Virus record (IMG/VR): IMGVR_UViG_3300013138_000059
Coordinates: 1-21,447 of that record
Source: a virus
Direction: 5' to 3' (one strand)
Length of the DNA: 21,447 bases
Positions 1-6,949 of this stretch are shown here, one piece after another. Position numbers and translations under genes: made by a program. The notes beneath the pieces are model-generated. The model ran no database searches, was not told the DNA's origin, and worked only from the letters and a program-made list of their open reading frames with translations. The stretch's first letter is position 1. Every line of letters starts with the position of its first letter.

Positions 1-324
1 AAGGAATGGCATATAGACAATATTCGTGAGTCTATTGAGAATGTCATAGAAAAGAATGGGGTTAAGTTATCTCATGATGAATTTAAAGATAGGTACAGAT
101 ATTGTTATGTTTTACCCGATGAAAACGGGGATTTCTATGATTATGACTATCCAGATGACATTATTGAGTTATTTAAAAGGTCAATACCTATACTTAAAGC
201 TGCGTACATCTACGCAAAAAGAATAGATTATCTTTTATCTGGTGATGATGGTGAAGATAGTTTTAAGAGAAGATTAAAGGACGAACTAAAAAAGGAGGGA
301 ATAGAGAATGGAATTATCATCTAA
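1..324 (+). CDS. Hypothetical protein, C-terminal part (gene begins before the window)
   Basis: Frame 1 is open from the first base to a TAA at 322-324, giving at least 107 residues with no start codon needed inside the window. The visible part is highly charged and rich in aromatic residues, with an acidic Asp/Tyr stretch around residues 39-51 and a basic-acidic C-terminus. I see no motif that identifies a family. The end overlaps the next gene by 17 bases, and that gene's ribosome binding site (AAGGAGG near 291-297) lies inside this reading frame, so the two are probably translationally coupled. Judged real because of length, codon use like its neighbours and the overlap; function unknown. 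Confidence 0.7.
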   Translation, partial: KEWHIDNIRESIENVIEKNGVKLSHDEFKDRYRYCYVLPDENGDFYDYDYPDDIIELFKRSIPILKAAYIYAKRIDYLLSGDDGEDSFKRRLKDELKKEGIENGIII

Positions 325-511
325 AGACTGCCCAATAGGATATACTTTTTATATAGAAAGCGGAAATAAGATTGTTTGCGTGAAAGCACCAACCAATACA
401 TGTAAAGAATGTATAGGTCTTGAGTCCGCTGAACACTGTTCTGCAATGCCATTATGCACATCAGAATACAGAAAAGACAATAACGATGTAATATTTGTTA
501 AAGTTGATTGA
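308..511 (+). CDS. Small cysteine-containing hypothetical protein (67 aa)
   Basis: The ATG follows an unusually good Shine-Dalgarno sequence for this genome (AAGGAGG about 10 bases upstream). The product has six cysteines, two of them in a CKEC pair near residues 32-35 and others at about 8, 24, 44 and 50. This could form a small zinc-binding or disulfide-stabilised fold, but no complete known zinc-finger pattern is evident. It overlaps the upstream gene by 17 bases and is the last gene before the promoter at 508-537, so it appears to close an upstream operon. No function is proposed. Confidence 0.65.
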   Translation: MELSSKDCPIGYTFYIESGNKIVCVKAPTNTCKECIGLESAEHCSAMPLCTSEYRKDNNDVIFVKVD

Positions 512-537
512 TTTTTAGTTATTTATATTTATCTTTG
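508..537 (+). promoter_or_regulatory. Bacteroidota-type promoter for the replication operon
   Basis: The -7 element TATCTTTG lies at 530-537 and a TTG -33 element at 508-510, with a 19-base spacer. This matches the known Bacteroides housekeeping sigma consensus (TTTG, about 19-21 bases, TAnnTTTG). Transcription should begin near 542-545, leaving a leader of about 10 bases before the initiator ATG at 554. The -33 element overlaps the last codons of the preceding gene. Confidence 0.75.
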
Positions 538-553
538 CAAAAAATATATAATC

Positions 554-1366
554 ATGGGAAGACTTTTTAATAACATCAAAAGAAACTTCACTATAATCCC
601 AAATGAAATACTATACGATAGCAGTATATGTAATAATTCAAAAGTTGTTTTTTGGTATATGGCATCTAAGCCTGATGATTGGGATTTCTTTCACGAAACC
701 ATCAGTTCGGAACTGCACGTTTCTGTCGATAGCGTTCGTAAATATCTTAACGAATTGTGTGATTCTGGATGGGTGACTAAAATAGGTCAGGTTGTAGAGA
801 ACGGCAGATTTAAGAATGTAGAGTATATTCTAAACGAGTCTCCTACATCGGAACAGCCAGACATAAATGATGAAACCGTTGGGGAAAATTTCCGACACGG
901 AAAAAAACCGACACGGAAAATTTCCGATACGGAAAATTTCGGCAACATACTAAATAAAGATATTATAACAAAGAAAGAAGAAGAAGAAATAAATAATATA
1001 AATATATTGCCCGTTAATGATAAATCTGAGAATTGGCGTACAAACTACGGGCTATACGTGTCGGTAGTAAATGATGCGAAAGACAGGCTCATTGATGACA
1101 TTGAATACAAGCTCAAAATGGAAACATGGTATGGTGCTACGCTTGATTACAAATCAACTGTTTTAAAGACCGCTGACTGGTGGTTGACTGAAGATGGATG
1201 GATGTATTCAAAAAAGAAAAAGCGTGGCTCAGCTGACATGCTAAGCACCTTAAAAAGAAACTTGGAACGCAATAGGATATACACTATTGGCGCAACAAAG
1301 CCATTTGGTCAAAAAGCATCAATGGATGATAAGCTTGAAGCGTTTAGAAAGGCGAGAGGTTTATGA
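554..1366 (+). CDS. Replication initiator / helix-turn-helix protein (DnaD- or lambda O-like)
   Basis: Residues 1-95 form a winged helix-turn-helix-like domain of the kind seen at the N-terminus of phage and plasmid initiators in Bacteroidota: an N-terminal basic segment, a helix reading SKVVFWYMASKP, then an HTH region around VSVDSVRKYLNELCDSGW and a short wing. A hydrophilic linker (about 100-155) follows, then a helical C-terminal domain rich in Trp and Lys, plausibly DnaD/DnaT-like and able to load a helicase. The linker region of the gene contains four 16-bp DNA direct repeats. The stop codon overlaps the ATG of the primase-helicase gene (ATGA at 1363-1366), fitting an initiator plus replicative helicase unit. 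The DNA-binding role is inferred from the fold and context; exact family membership is not certain. Confidence 0.75.
   Translation: MGRLFNNIKRNFTIIPNEILYDSSICNNSKVVFWYMASKPDDWDFFHETISSELHVSVDSVRKYLNELCDSGWVTKIGQVVENGRFKNVEYILNESPTSEQPDINDETVGENFRHGKKPTRKISDTENFGNILNKDIITKKEEEEINNINILPVNDKSENWRTNYGLYVSVVNDAKDRLIDDIEYKLKMETWYGATLDYKSTVLKTADWWLTEDGWMYSKKKKRGSADMLSTLKRNLERNRIYTIGATKPFGQKASMDDKLEAFRKARGL
876..939 (+). repeat. Four tandem 16-bp iterons inside the initiator gene
   Basis: Four head-to-tail units begin at 876, 892, 908 and 924. The consensus is CCGACACGGAAAATTT. Units 3 and 4 differ at one base, unit 2 has AAA in place of TTT at its end, and unit 1 is diverged in its middle (CCGTTGGGG). 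Each of units 2-4 contains the inverted pair CCG-n3-CGG. A 16-bp period is not a multiple of three, so the repeats are translated in different frames and give no peptide repeat. This argues that the DNA itself is conserved, as expected for initiator-binding iterons. Confidence 0.85.
940..1010 (+). other. A+T-rich tract beside the iterons, candidate DNA unwinding element of an origin
   Basis: Directly after the last iteron comes a stretch of about 70 bases that is almost entirely A and T with purine-rich runs (the AAGAAGAAG segment and the TAAATAATATAAATATATT segment), all inside the initiator coding sequence. In lambdoid phages, iterons within the O gene are followed by an A+T-rich unwinding region. 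The same arrangement here makes 876-1010 a candidate replication origin. The role is inferred from layout only. Confidence 0.55.
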
Positions 1367-3450
1367 ACGAGATAGAAGTAAGAAAGTTTATAGACATCAT
1401 TCATCCTGACAATGATTTATTTGAGATAAGGGTTATTGATGGTAAGCGTACTATGAGTGGTTATTTCACTGATAGTAAAGATGCTTATGACGCTATTCAA
1501 TCAGTAAGCTCTGGAAATATTTATATTGTTTTTAATAAAATAAAACCTGCATGTTACAGTAGACAACAAAAGGACTTTCTTGTTCCTACACCACGAAGCA
1601 CAACAAGTGATTCTGATGTAACTGACTACCAATGGATATTGATTGACATTGACCCCGATAGACCATCAGACTGTAACTCGTCCGATGAAGAGCTTAAAGA
1701 GGCGTTAAAGGTTGCAAGCAAACTTGGAACGTATTTAAAGTTTAATGGTTTCTCAGACCCTGTTTTTGGAATGTCTGGTAATGGGTATCATTATCTGTAT
1801 AAAGTTAACTTCGCTAATAGCGCAGAGAACCAAACATACGTTAAGAGATTCTTACAGATGCTATCGATACTTTTCAGTAACGATAGAGTAAAAATTGACA
1901 CTTCTGTTTTTTCTCCCGCACAGCTAACGAAGTTACTCGGAACACTATCGAGGAAAGGAACTAATCTTGATGCTGAAAGACCACAGAGGTTGAGCAGGGT
2001 TCTTCACGTACCTGACGTAATAGTTAAAAATGATTTAAAGTTAATTCAAAACATAGCATGTCAGTTACCTGAGCCAGAGAAGCCAACGTATCAGAATAAT
2101 TACGGAAGGGATAGGATGGATATAGATTCATTCATATCATCATCAGGATTAAAGGTAGCAAGAGATACATCAAGTGGTGGTGTAAGGAAGATTATATTAG
2201 ACGAGTGCCCTTTTAACAGCTCACATAAAGCACCAGATTCTGCGTTGTTCGTGTTACCCAATGGCGCTGTTGGTTTTAAATGCCTGCACAATTCATGTGC
2301 TCATCTCGGCTGGCGTGATTTAAGAGCAATGGTTCACCCTGAGTCTTTTGCTCAAAGACATTCTGATGTGTCAAGAGCTATAAGACCACTACCGCCAAAA
2401 GTGTCAGATGAAAGTGCCGATACTGATGAGATAAAGGGTTCTAAATTTTTACAGCTACATCAAATACAGAACTTAGACAGAAGTAAGATTATTACGATAC
2501 CGACTAAGCTTATAGGTGTAGATAAGAGAATTATAGGGCTTAATAAAGGTGAAACATCATTAGTGTCTGGCTCAAGTGGTGGTGGCAAATCTACAATAGT
2601 AAACCAAATATGCCTTAATGCCGTTGATGCTGGATTTAAAGCGAGTATTTGGTCTGGTGAGCTTACTGCCAACAGAATGAAACATTGGATACATTTACAG
2701 GCAGCAGGAAAGCAACATTCATCACCTTCTGCATTTGCAGATAACAGCTTCTACGTGAAAGCATCAGTTGGTGCTAAGATTGACGAGTGGCTGAAAGATA
2801 GGCTTTATATCTACAACAATGATTATGGGAATAAGTTTAGTCAGTTGCTTTTAGATTTAGAAGAGCATGTAAAAGAGTCGTCAATAGATTTAGTTGTGTT
2901 AGATAACCTTATGGCTATGGATATTCTAATGCTTGAGGGAAACTCTAATCAACAGCAATCTAAGATGATTATAGAGCTTACAAATCTTGCAAAGAGGTTG
3001 CAGATACATCTTATACTTATTGCTCACCCACGTAAAGTTGTTTCATTTTTAAGAAAGAATGATATTTCAGGTAGTGCAGACCTTGCCAATGCTGTTGATA
3101 ATGTGTTTATTGTTCATCGTGTAAATAATGACTTCGTAAGAACGGCTGGTGAATTTTTCGGAAATGAAACGGCAGCGAGATACTTCTCTTTCGATAATGT
3201 CATAGAGATTTGTAAGAACAGGGATTGCGGCATTCAGGATGAACTTTTTGGTTTCTTTTTTGAACTTGAAAGTAAAAGGTATCTTAATGAAAGATTTGAA
3301 TCGTATCAGTATGGATGGACTGATGCAATAGAGCAAAAAGAAATCGACATAGAAAGTTATTTTGACTCATTCTCACGACAACTTCCGCAAGAAAGAGAAA
3401 ATGCTTTTTATGCAGAATCATCACAAGTTAAAGGTGAATGTCCTTTTTAA
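1363..3450 (+). CDS. Primase-helicase fusion (AEP primase, zinc-binding-like middle, DnaB/RecA-like helicase)
   Basis: At 695 aa this protein carries both replicative activities. Residues about 1-230 look like an archaeo-eukaryotic (PrimPol-type) primase: motif I LIDIDPD near 92-98 (metal-binding Asp pair), motif II SGNGYHYLY near 138-146, and a motif III-like IDTSVF segment followed by LLGTLSRKG. Residues about 278-315 contain a CPFNSSH...C...C arrangement that could bind zinc. The C-terminal half is a RecA/DnaB-type helicase with Walker A GSSGGGKST near 402-410, Walker B DLVVLDN near 505-511, a LILIAHPRK segment and a SGSADLANAVD motif. It would unwind DNA and prime synthesis at the fork. 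It overlaps the initiator gene by four bases, and a metallophosphoesterase gene follows. Confidence 0.85.
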   Translation: MNEIEVRKFIDIIHPDNDLFEIRVIDGKRTMSGYFTDSKDAYDAIQSVSSGNIYIVFNKIKPACYSRQQKDFLVPTPRSTTSDSDVTDYQWILIDIDPDRPSDCNSSDEELKEALKVASKLGTYLKFNGFSDPVFGMSGNGYHYLYKVNFANSAENQTYVKRFLQMLSILFSNDRVKIDTSVFSPAQLTKLLGTLSRKGTNLDAERPQRLSRVLHVPDVIVKNDLKLIQNIACQLPEPEKPTYQNNYGRDRMDIDSFISSSGLKVARDTSSGGVRKIILDECPFNSSHKAPDSALFVLPNGAVGFKCLHNSCAHLGWRDLRAMVHPESFAQRHSDVSRAIRPLPPKVSDESADTDEIKGSKFLQLHQIQNLDRSKIITIPTKLIGVDKRIIGLNKGETSLVSGSSGGGKSTIVNQICLNAVDAGFKASIWSGELTANRMKHWIHLQAAGKQHSSPSAFADNSFYVKASVGAKIDEWLKDRLYIYNNDYGNKFSQLLLDLEEHVKESSIDLVVLDNLMAMDILMLEGNSNQQQSKMIIELTNLAKRLQIHLILIAHPRKVVSFLRKNDISGSADLANAVDNVFIVHRVNNDFVRTAGEFFGNETAARYFSFDNVIEICKNRDCGIQDELFGFFFELESKRYLNERFESYQYGWTDAIEQKEIDIESYFDSFSRQLPQERENAFYAESSQVKGECPF

Positions 3451-3473
3451 ATTACTAACTTAAATATATAAAT

Positions 3474-4586
3474 ATGTCAAAAGCAAATTACAGACCACGT
3501 GTTAAACAAACCGAGTATGAATTTATTAAAAAAATTACAGATGGTAAATATACAGGAGGTAAAAGACCCAGACTAACAGAAAAACAATACAGAGAACTTA
3601 TTGCTTTCAGAAGTCTTTCAGGTGTAGGAAATGTTTACAAAAAAGACAACTATGTGATGATTAGCAAAAACGAAGAAAGCGAATATAAAGATTTTTTAGA
3701 GCTAACGGCACTGAAAGGTAAATTTGAGTTGTATGATTTAGTTCCGAACCCAACAGCAGGAAACAGAGAAACGGTTGCGATAGCGCAGTTCTCAGACCAA
3801 CATATTGATGAGGTTGTAGAAAAAGATAGTGTTCTCGGAATGAATGAGTATAATTTTGATATAGCTAAAAAGCGTTTTGATACTCACTTTTATAAGTTAA
3901 ACAAACTCATTACACATCATCAGGCTCATTATAACATTAAGAATGTTTTCCTTTTGTTTCAGGGGGATACGATAGGCGGATGGATACATGATGAGCTTGC
4001 TCAAACAAACTCAATGTCACCAAATAAAGCAATCTTTGAAGCTAAAAGCATGTACATTTCAGGACTTAAATATCTTCACGATAATCTTGACGTTGATGAG
4101 ATAACCGTTGTGTGTATATGTGGAAATCACTCACGTGAAACAAAGAAAGTTCAGTTTGCAAACTTTAACGAAACAAATAAAGAGTTTTGGATGTATCTTG
4201 AAATTGAGAATATTTGTAAGATGCTCGGACTGAGCAAGCTTAAATTCATAATACCAAAAGCAGAGATAGCGATACTTAATATCTTCGGCAAAAGGTATGC
4301 TGTCGCACACGGACATCAGTTTAAGTTTGCTGGAGGTATTGGCGGTATATTCCCATCAATGTTACGGTGGTTCGCTAATCTCGCTAAGACGTTAAAGATA
4401 GAGTCTGCGTTCATCGGGCATTGGCATACAAGCATATTTACATCAAAGGTTATCGTTAATGGGTCAATGAAAGGCTATGATGCTTTTGCGTTGTCAAAAA
4501 TGCTTGAGTTTCAACAGCCGTCACAAAACCTTATATTACTTGATAGTGAATTTGGATTGTGTAATTTTCAACCAATAGTATTATGA
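3474..4586 (+). CDS. Metallophosphoesterase (calcineurin-like), probable phage nuclease
   Basis: The 370-residue protein has the dinuclear-metal motifs of the calcineurin-like superfamily in order: SDQH (DxH) near residues 104-107, QGDTIGG (GD) near 162-168, GNHSRE (GNH) near 219-224, HGHQ near 279-282 and GHWH near 316-319. An N-terminal extension of about 95 residues, basic and helical, precedes the catalytic domain and may bind DNA. Members in phage replication operons are often annotated as SbcD/Mre11-like exonucleases; the position directly after the primase-helicase suits a DNA-processing role, but substrate cannot be read from sequence. The gene begins 23 bases after the helicase stop, behind an A+T-rich leader, and its TGA overlaps the next ATG. 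Confidence 0.8.
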   Translation: MSKANYRPRVKQTEYEFIKKITDGKYTGGKRPRLTEKQYRELIAFRSLSGVGNVYKKDNYVMISKNEESEYKDFLELTALKGKFELYDLVPNPTAGNRETVAIAQFSDQHIDEVVEKDSVLGMNEYNFDIAKKRFDTHFYKLNKLITHHQAHYNIKNVFLLFQGDTIGGWIHDELAQTNSMSPNKAIFEAKSMYISGLKYLHDNLDVDEITVVCICGNHSRETKKVQFANFNETNKEFWMYLEIENICKMLGLSKLKFIIPKAEIAILNIFGKRYAVAHGHQFKFAGGIGGIFPSMLRWFANLAKTLKIESAFIGHWHTSIFTSKVIVNGSMKGYDAFALSKMLEFQQPSQNLILLDSEFGLCNFQPIVL

Positions 4587-4738
4587 TACTCGAAAAGAAA
4601 GAACAGATTAAAAGCCTTTGCAAGTTCATAGATAATTTTAATGGTGAACTTGTTATACGTGGTCACGAGATATACAATAACGGAAATCTCGTTGCAACAT
4701 TTAAGGGAAATAAAGCTTATATAGTTTATAGAATATGA
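4583..4738 (+). CDS. Small hypothetical protein (51 aa) between phosphoesterase and Hint-like gene
   Basis: The ATG at 4583 overlaps the TGA of the upstream gene (ATGA), the frame runs to TGA at 4736-4738, and that stop overlaps the next ATG at 4735. Two perfect four-base start/stop overlaps filling a gap exactly are good evidence for a real coupled gene. The product begins MILEKKEQIKSLCKFI (helical) and continues with short alternating hydrophobic segments resembling a small beta-sheet (ELVIRGHEIYNNG, LVATFKGNKAYIVYRI). No family is recognised. Confidence 0.7.
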   Translation: MILEKKEQIKSLCKFIDNFNGELVIRGHEIYNNGNLVATFKGNKAYIVYRI

Positions 4739-5700
4739 TGTACGAAAACCTTTTTTTACCGCAAGAAACGTCATTGGTAACGCTAAGAGGTATTAAAAGA
4801 ATATCAGAGATGAACTCAAAGGATATCATCATTGCGATTGATAGATTTGGGCTCATCTCTTTCGTTAATCCAATAATAGAAAAGCCAGAAAGTTTTGGCA
4901 TATTATGTAACTTTAAAACAAGTTATTTTGATTTCTCTGTTGGTCTCGATAAAAAGATATTCGTTAATAATGATTTCGATATGACGCTTTCGACTGGTGA
5001 TATATGCGATACCCTTACTGGGTATAACATATCAATGACATCAGGATGCTGTTATTCTGATTCAAACAACCTTAGATATGCTGATTGGGCTATCGTGCTT
5101 TACGCCCTTGCAATGCTCAAACGAACTAAGTATGTAGATGATGATATACGCATCATATCAAGAGGTGGCTCTAAGTCTTCATTTATAGAATCATATCTAT
5201 CAAGGTCTGGGGTTAAATTCAGGAAAGAGCCTTTCGGAAAACGAAACAGAGTAGCCTTTTATATAGGCTATAAAGGAAAGATAAAAAGACGCATATCGAA
5301 AGATTTTGTAATGATGTGTAACTCACGTCAGGCTAAGCTTTTCGTTGAAACATGTATGTTGTTTGACTCAGTTCCCAACAGAGATAGATGCGAGCGTGGG
5401 CATATATTCCTTTGTCAGCCACAAAACATATCTCTTATGATAGCTTTGTGCATGAAGGCTGGATACAGAGTACATGCTGGAAATGTGTATGGGATATCAC
5501 AATACAAATATGACTCTATAATTGTCTCCAATCATAGCGGTTGGGATACAAACATTATAAGCCATACAATATCTCAAAACACGTCAAATGATGTGCACGT
5601 TATTATATCGGACGAGTATGTTGGATTTTTAGCTGTGTATGATTCATGTATTGTAGTGTTACCAAACGATATGTATCTTAATAAATTTAAAGCCGTTTAA
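4735..5700 (+). CDS. Degenerate Hint/intein-like protein with possible homing-endonuclease middle region
   Basis: The first 35 residues follow the pattern of a Hint (hedgehog/intein) N-terminus: FLPQETSLVTLRGIKRISEM resembles the family form C-L-P-x-x-T-x-V-x-T-x-x-G-x-K-x-I. The catalytic first Cys is replaced by Phe 7. A block-B-like segment follows (SVGLDKKIFV) in which the expected His is Asp. The middle 200 residues, around FVMMCNSRQAKLFVETCMLFD and later LMIALCMKAGYRV, resemble the layout of a LAGLIDADG-type endonuclease without clear acidic active-site motifs. The C-terminus (FLAVYDSCIVVLPN) recalls intein blocks F/G with HN changed to PN. If correct, it is a free-standing, splicing-dead relative. 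Homology is judged by eye and is uncertain. It overlaps the preceding small gene by four bases. Confidence 0.5.
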   Translation: MMYENLFLPQETSLVTLRGIKRISEMNSKDIIIAIDRFGLISFVNPIIEKPESFGILCNFKTSYFDFSVGLDKKIFVNNDFDMTLSTGDICDTLTGYNISMTSGCCYSDSNNLRYADWAIVLYALAMLKRTKYVDDDIRIISRGGSKSSFIESYLSRSGVKFRKEPFGKRNRVAFYIGYKGKIKRRISKDFVMMCNSRQAKLFVETCMLFDSVPNRDRCERGHIFLCQPQNISLMIALCMKAGYRVHAGNVYGISQYKYDSIIVSNHSGWDTNIISHTISQNTSNDVHVIISDEYVGFLAVYDSCIVVLPNDMYLNKFKAV

Positions 5701-5721
5701 GTTTATTTAACTATAATTATT

Positions 5722-5751
5722 TTTGTGTTATATATATTATTATTATTTTTG
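5722..5751 (+). promoter_or_regulatory. Bacteroidota-type promoter upstream of the SSB-like gene
   Basis: TATTTTTG at 5744-5751 fits the TAnnTTTG -7 element, and TTTG at 5722-5725 fits the -33 element with an 18-base spacer. The surrounding 75-base gap is almost all A and T. Transcription would start near 5757, about 20 bases before the ATG at 5776. A separate promoter would give the SSB-like gene its own expression level. Confidence 0.6.
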
Positions 5752-5775
5752 TATCATTAAATTAAATTTTTATTT

Positions 5776-6144
5776 ATGGAATTAGTTACAATCAGGCTTT
5801 CACGCCTTGGAAAAGATTGCGTAGTTGCTAACGAAAATGGAAATCAGTTTCTCGATTTATCAAAAGTTGCATCTATTAGTAAAGGGTATAATGACGAACT
5901 TGAATTAAAGATTGCGGTTCGTAAAGCAAGAAAGAAAACAACAACAGGGAAGCAATGTCTTTTGGTTTCTGAGGTTCAAACAAGAGAACAGATTGACGCA
6001 AAAGAAGCGCCTGTGTGGATTGGTGATGGTATTATTCTTTATGAGGATAATCTTGGTAAAGACTACGAGCAAGCAAATCAGCAGGGTCAATCGCAACACC
6101 AAACGATGCCACCACCCCCTGCTGGAAAACCACTACCATTTTAA
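5776..6144 (+). CDS. Possible single-stranded DNA-binding-like protein (122 aa)
   Basis: The protein has a compact N-terminal region of predicted beta-strands (about 1-95), then a Gln/Ser/Pro-rich flexible tail ending AGKPLPF. A disordered tail ending in a hydrophobic LPF or IPF tip is the signature by which bacterial and phage SSB proteins recruit partners. Size, the replication neighbourhood (helicase upstream, DUF1064 nuclease downstream) and its own promoter also suit an SSB. The tail is not acidic as in canonical SSB, and I cannot show an OB fold from sequence alone, so it could be another small replication or recombination accessory protein. The next gene starts 13 bases downstream. Confidence 0.4.
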   Translation: MELVTIRLSRLGKDCVVANENGNQFLDLSKVASISKGYNDELELKIAVRKARKKTTTGKQCLLVSEVQTREQIDAKEAPVWIGDGIILYEDNLGKDYEQANQQGQSQHQTMPPPPAGKPLPF

Positions 6145-6157
6145 ATTGTAGGATGTG

Positions 6158-6541
6158 ATGAAAAGAAGTAAGTATAATTCGTCAAAGGTAGTAATCGGTG
6201 ATAGTAAGTATGACAGCAAGAGGGAATATCATAGGCATTTGGTTCTATTAGACAGAGAAAAGAGAGGTGAAATATGGGGATTGAGAAGACAAGTCGAGTT
6301 CGTATTACTACCACCTGTATCTGTGACGGATTATACTATACTTAAAACAAAAGTCAAAGTAACTGAGCGAAACATACAACAACCGATTAAATACTTTGCT
6401 GACTTTGTTTATTATGAGAATGGTGAATATATTGTTGAGGATGTAAAAATATCAAAGAAGCTACAACCGTCAGAGTACGTGTTAAAAAAGAAAATGTTGT
6501 TTTATCGTTATGGAATAGTTATTAGAGAGTATTATGGATGA
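6158..6541 (+). CDS. DUF1064-family nuclease-like protein
   Basis: The 127-residue product matches the DUF1064 phage family, thought to have a PD-(D/E)XK/VRR-like nuclease fold. It has KYDSKREYHRHLVLL near the N-terminus (SK-E-Y motif with the conserved Glu), a GEIWGLRRQVEFVLL strand-turn segment, then YFADFVYYENGEYIVEDVK carrying the Asp and the E-x-K triad, and a C-terminal KKKMLFYRYGI. Family members lie in replication/recombination modules and are proposed to cut branched or recombination DNA; that activity is inferred here. I prefer ATG 6158 with AGGA at 6150-6153; a GTG at 6155 is in frame one codon earlier and too close to that site. The end overlaps the next gene by 8 bases. Confidence 0.75.
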   Translation: MKRSKYNSSKVVIGDSKYDSKREYHRHLVLLDREKRGEIWGLRRQVEFVLLPPVSVTDYTILKTKVKVTERNIQQPIKYFADFVYYENGEYIVEDVKISKKLQPSEYVLKKKMLFYRYGIVIREYYG

Positions 6542-6890
6542 TTCAGAAAAACTGCGTAGTGCCGAAGATTTAGTATTCGCTATGCAAAAGAAAAATGAGG
6601 CGTTAGAAAGAGTTATTGATGATTATAGGAAGATTATTGATATTCTTAAATCGGAAGTTTATAAACAAAAAAATAGATTACAAATGAAAAGAATTTTAAA
6701 GTTTTTTGGTCTTGTTTCCTACAAGGAGTACAAAGAAACCATGCAAGTATTGATTGATACTAACGTTAATTCATTGGGGATGTATATTGCTGCGTTGTTA
6801 AGAATTGATGAGCTTGAAGAAGAAAACGAAAAGCCGAAAGCGTTAAAAAAAGATGCTAAGGTTGCTGTTAAGAAGGAGAAGAAGGATTAA
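6534..6890 (+). CDS. Coiled-coil hypothetical protein (118 aa)
   Basis: The sequence is strongly helical with heptad-like spacing through residues 1-50 (EALERVIDDYRKIIDILKSE and onward), a middle hydrophobic helix, and a lysine-rich C-terminal tail ending in alternating Lys/Glu with KKEKKD. This suggests a short coiled-coil oligomer with a basic tail that could contact nucleic acid, but no family is recognised. It starts inside the DUF1064 gene (8-base overlap), so it belongs to the same operon, and a terminator-like hairpin follows 22 bases after its stop. Confidence 0.65.
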   Translation: MDDSEKLRSAEDLVFAMQKKNEALERVIDDYRKIIDILKSEVYKQKNRLQMKRILKFFGLVSYKEYKETMQVLIDTNVNSLGMYIAALLRIDELEEENEKPKALKKDAKVAVKKEKKD

Positions 6891-6912
6891 GGTTGTGTTG
6901 TTGTTGTTTTAT

Positions 6913-6943
6913 GGGGGAGTATTTGTTATTCCCCTATTTGTTT
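6913..6943 (+). terminator. Candidate Rho-independent terminator before the glycosyltransferase gene
   Basis: GGGGGA at 6913-6918 pairs with TTCCCC at 6929-6934 (6 bp including one G-T), with a 10-base loop and the T-rich tail TATTTGTTT. It sits between the stop at 6890 and the ATG at 6950. The tail is interrupted and the stem short, so termination may be partial. Confidence 0.4.
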
Positions 6944-6949
6944 AAAGAC

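Noticed and set aside
876-939. The 16-bp direct repeats as a short CRISPR array
   Set aside because: Units are contiguous with no spacers, and they lie inside a coding gene.
6893-6949. Upstream extension of the GT4-like gene to a TTG start
   Set aside because: The extra residues begin with a run of cysteines, cross a terminator-like hairpin and precede the normal GT-B first strand, so ATG 6950 is better.
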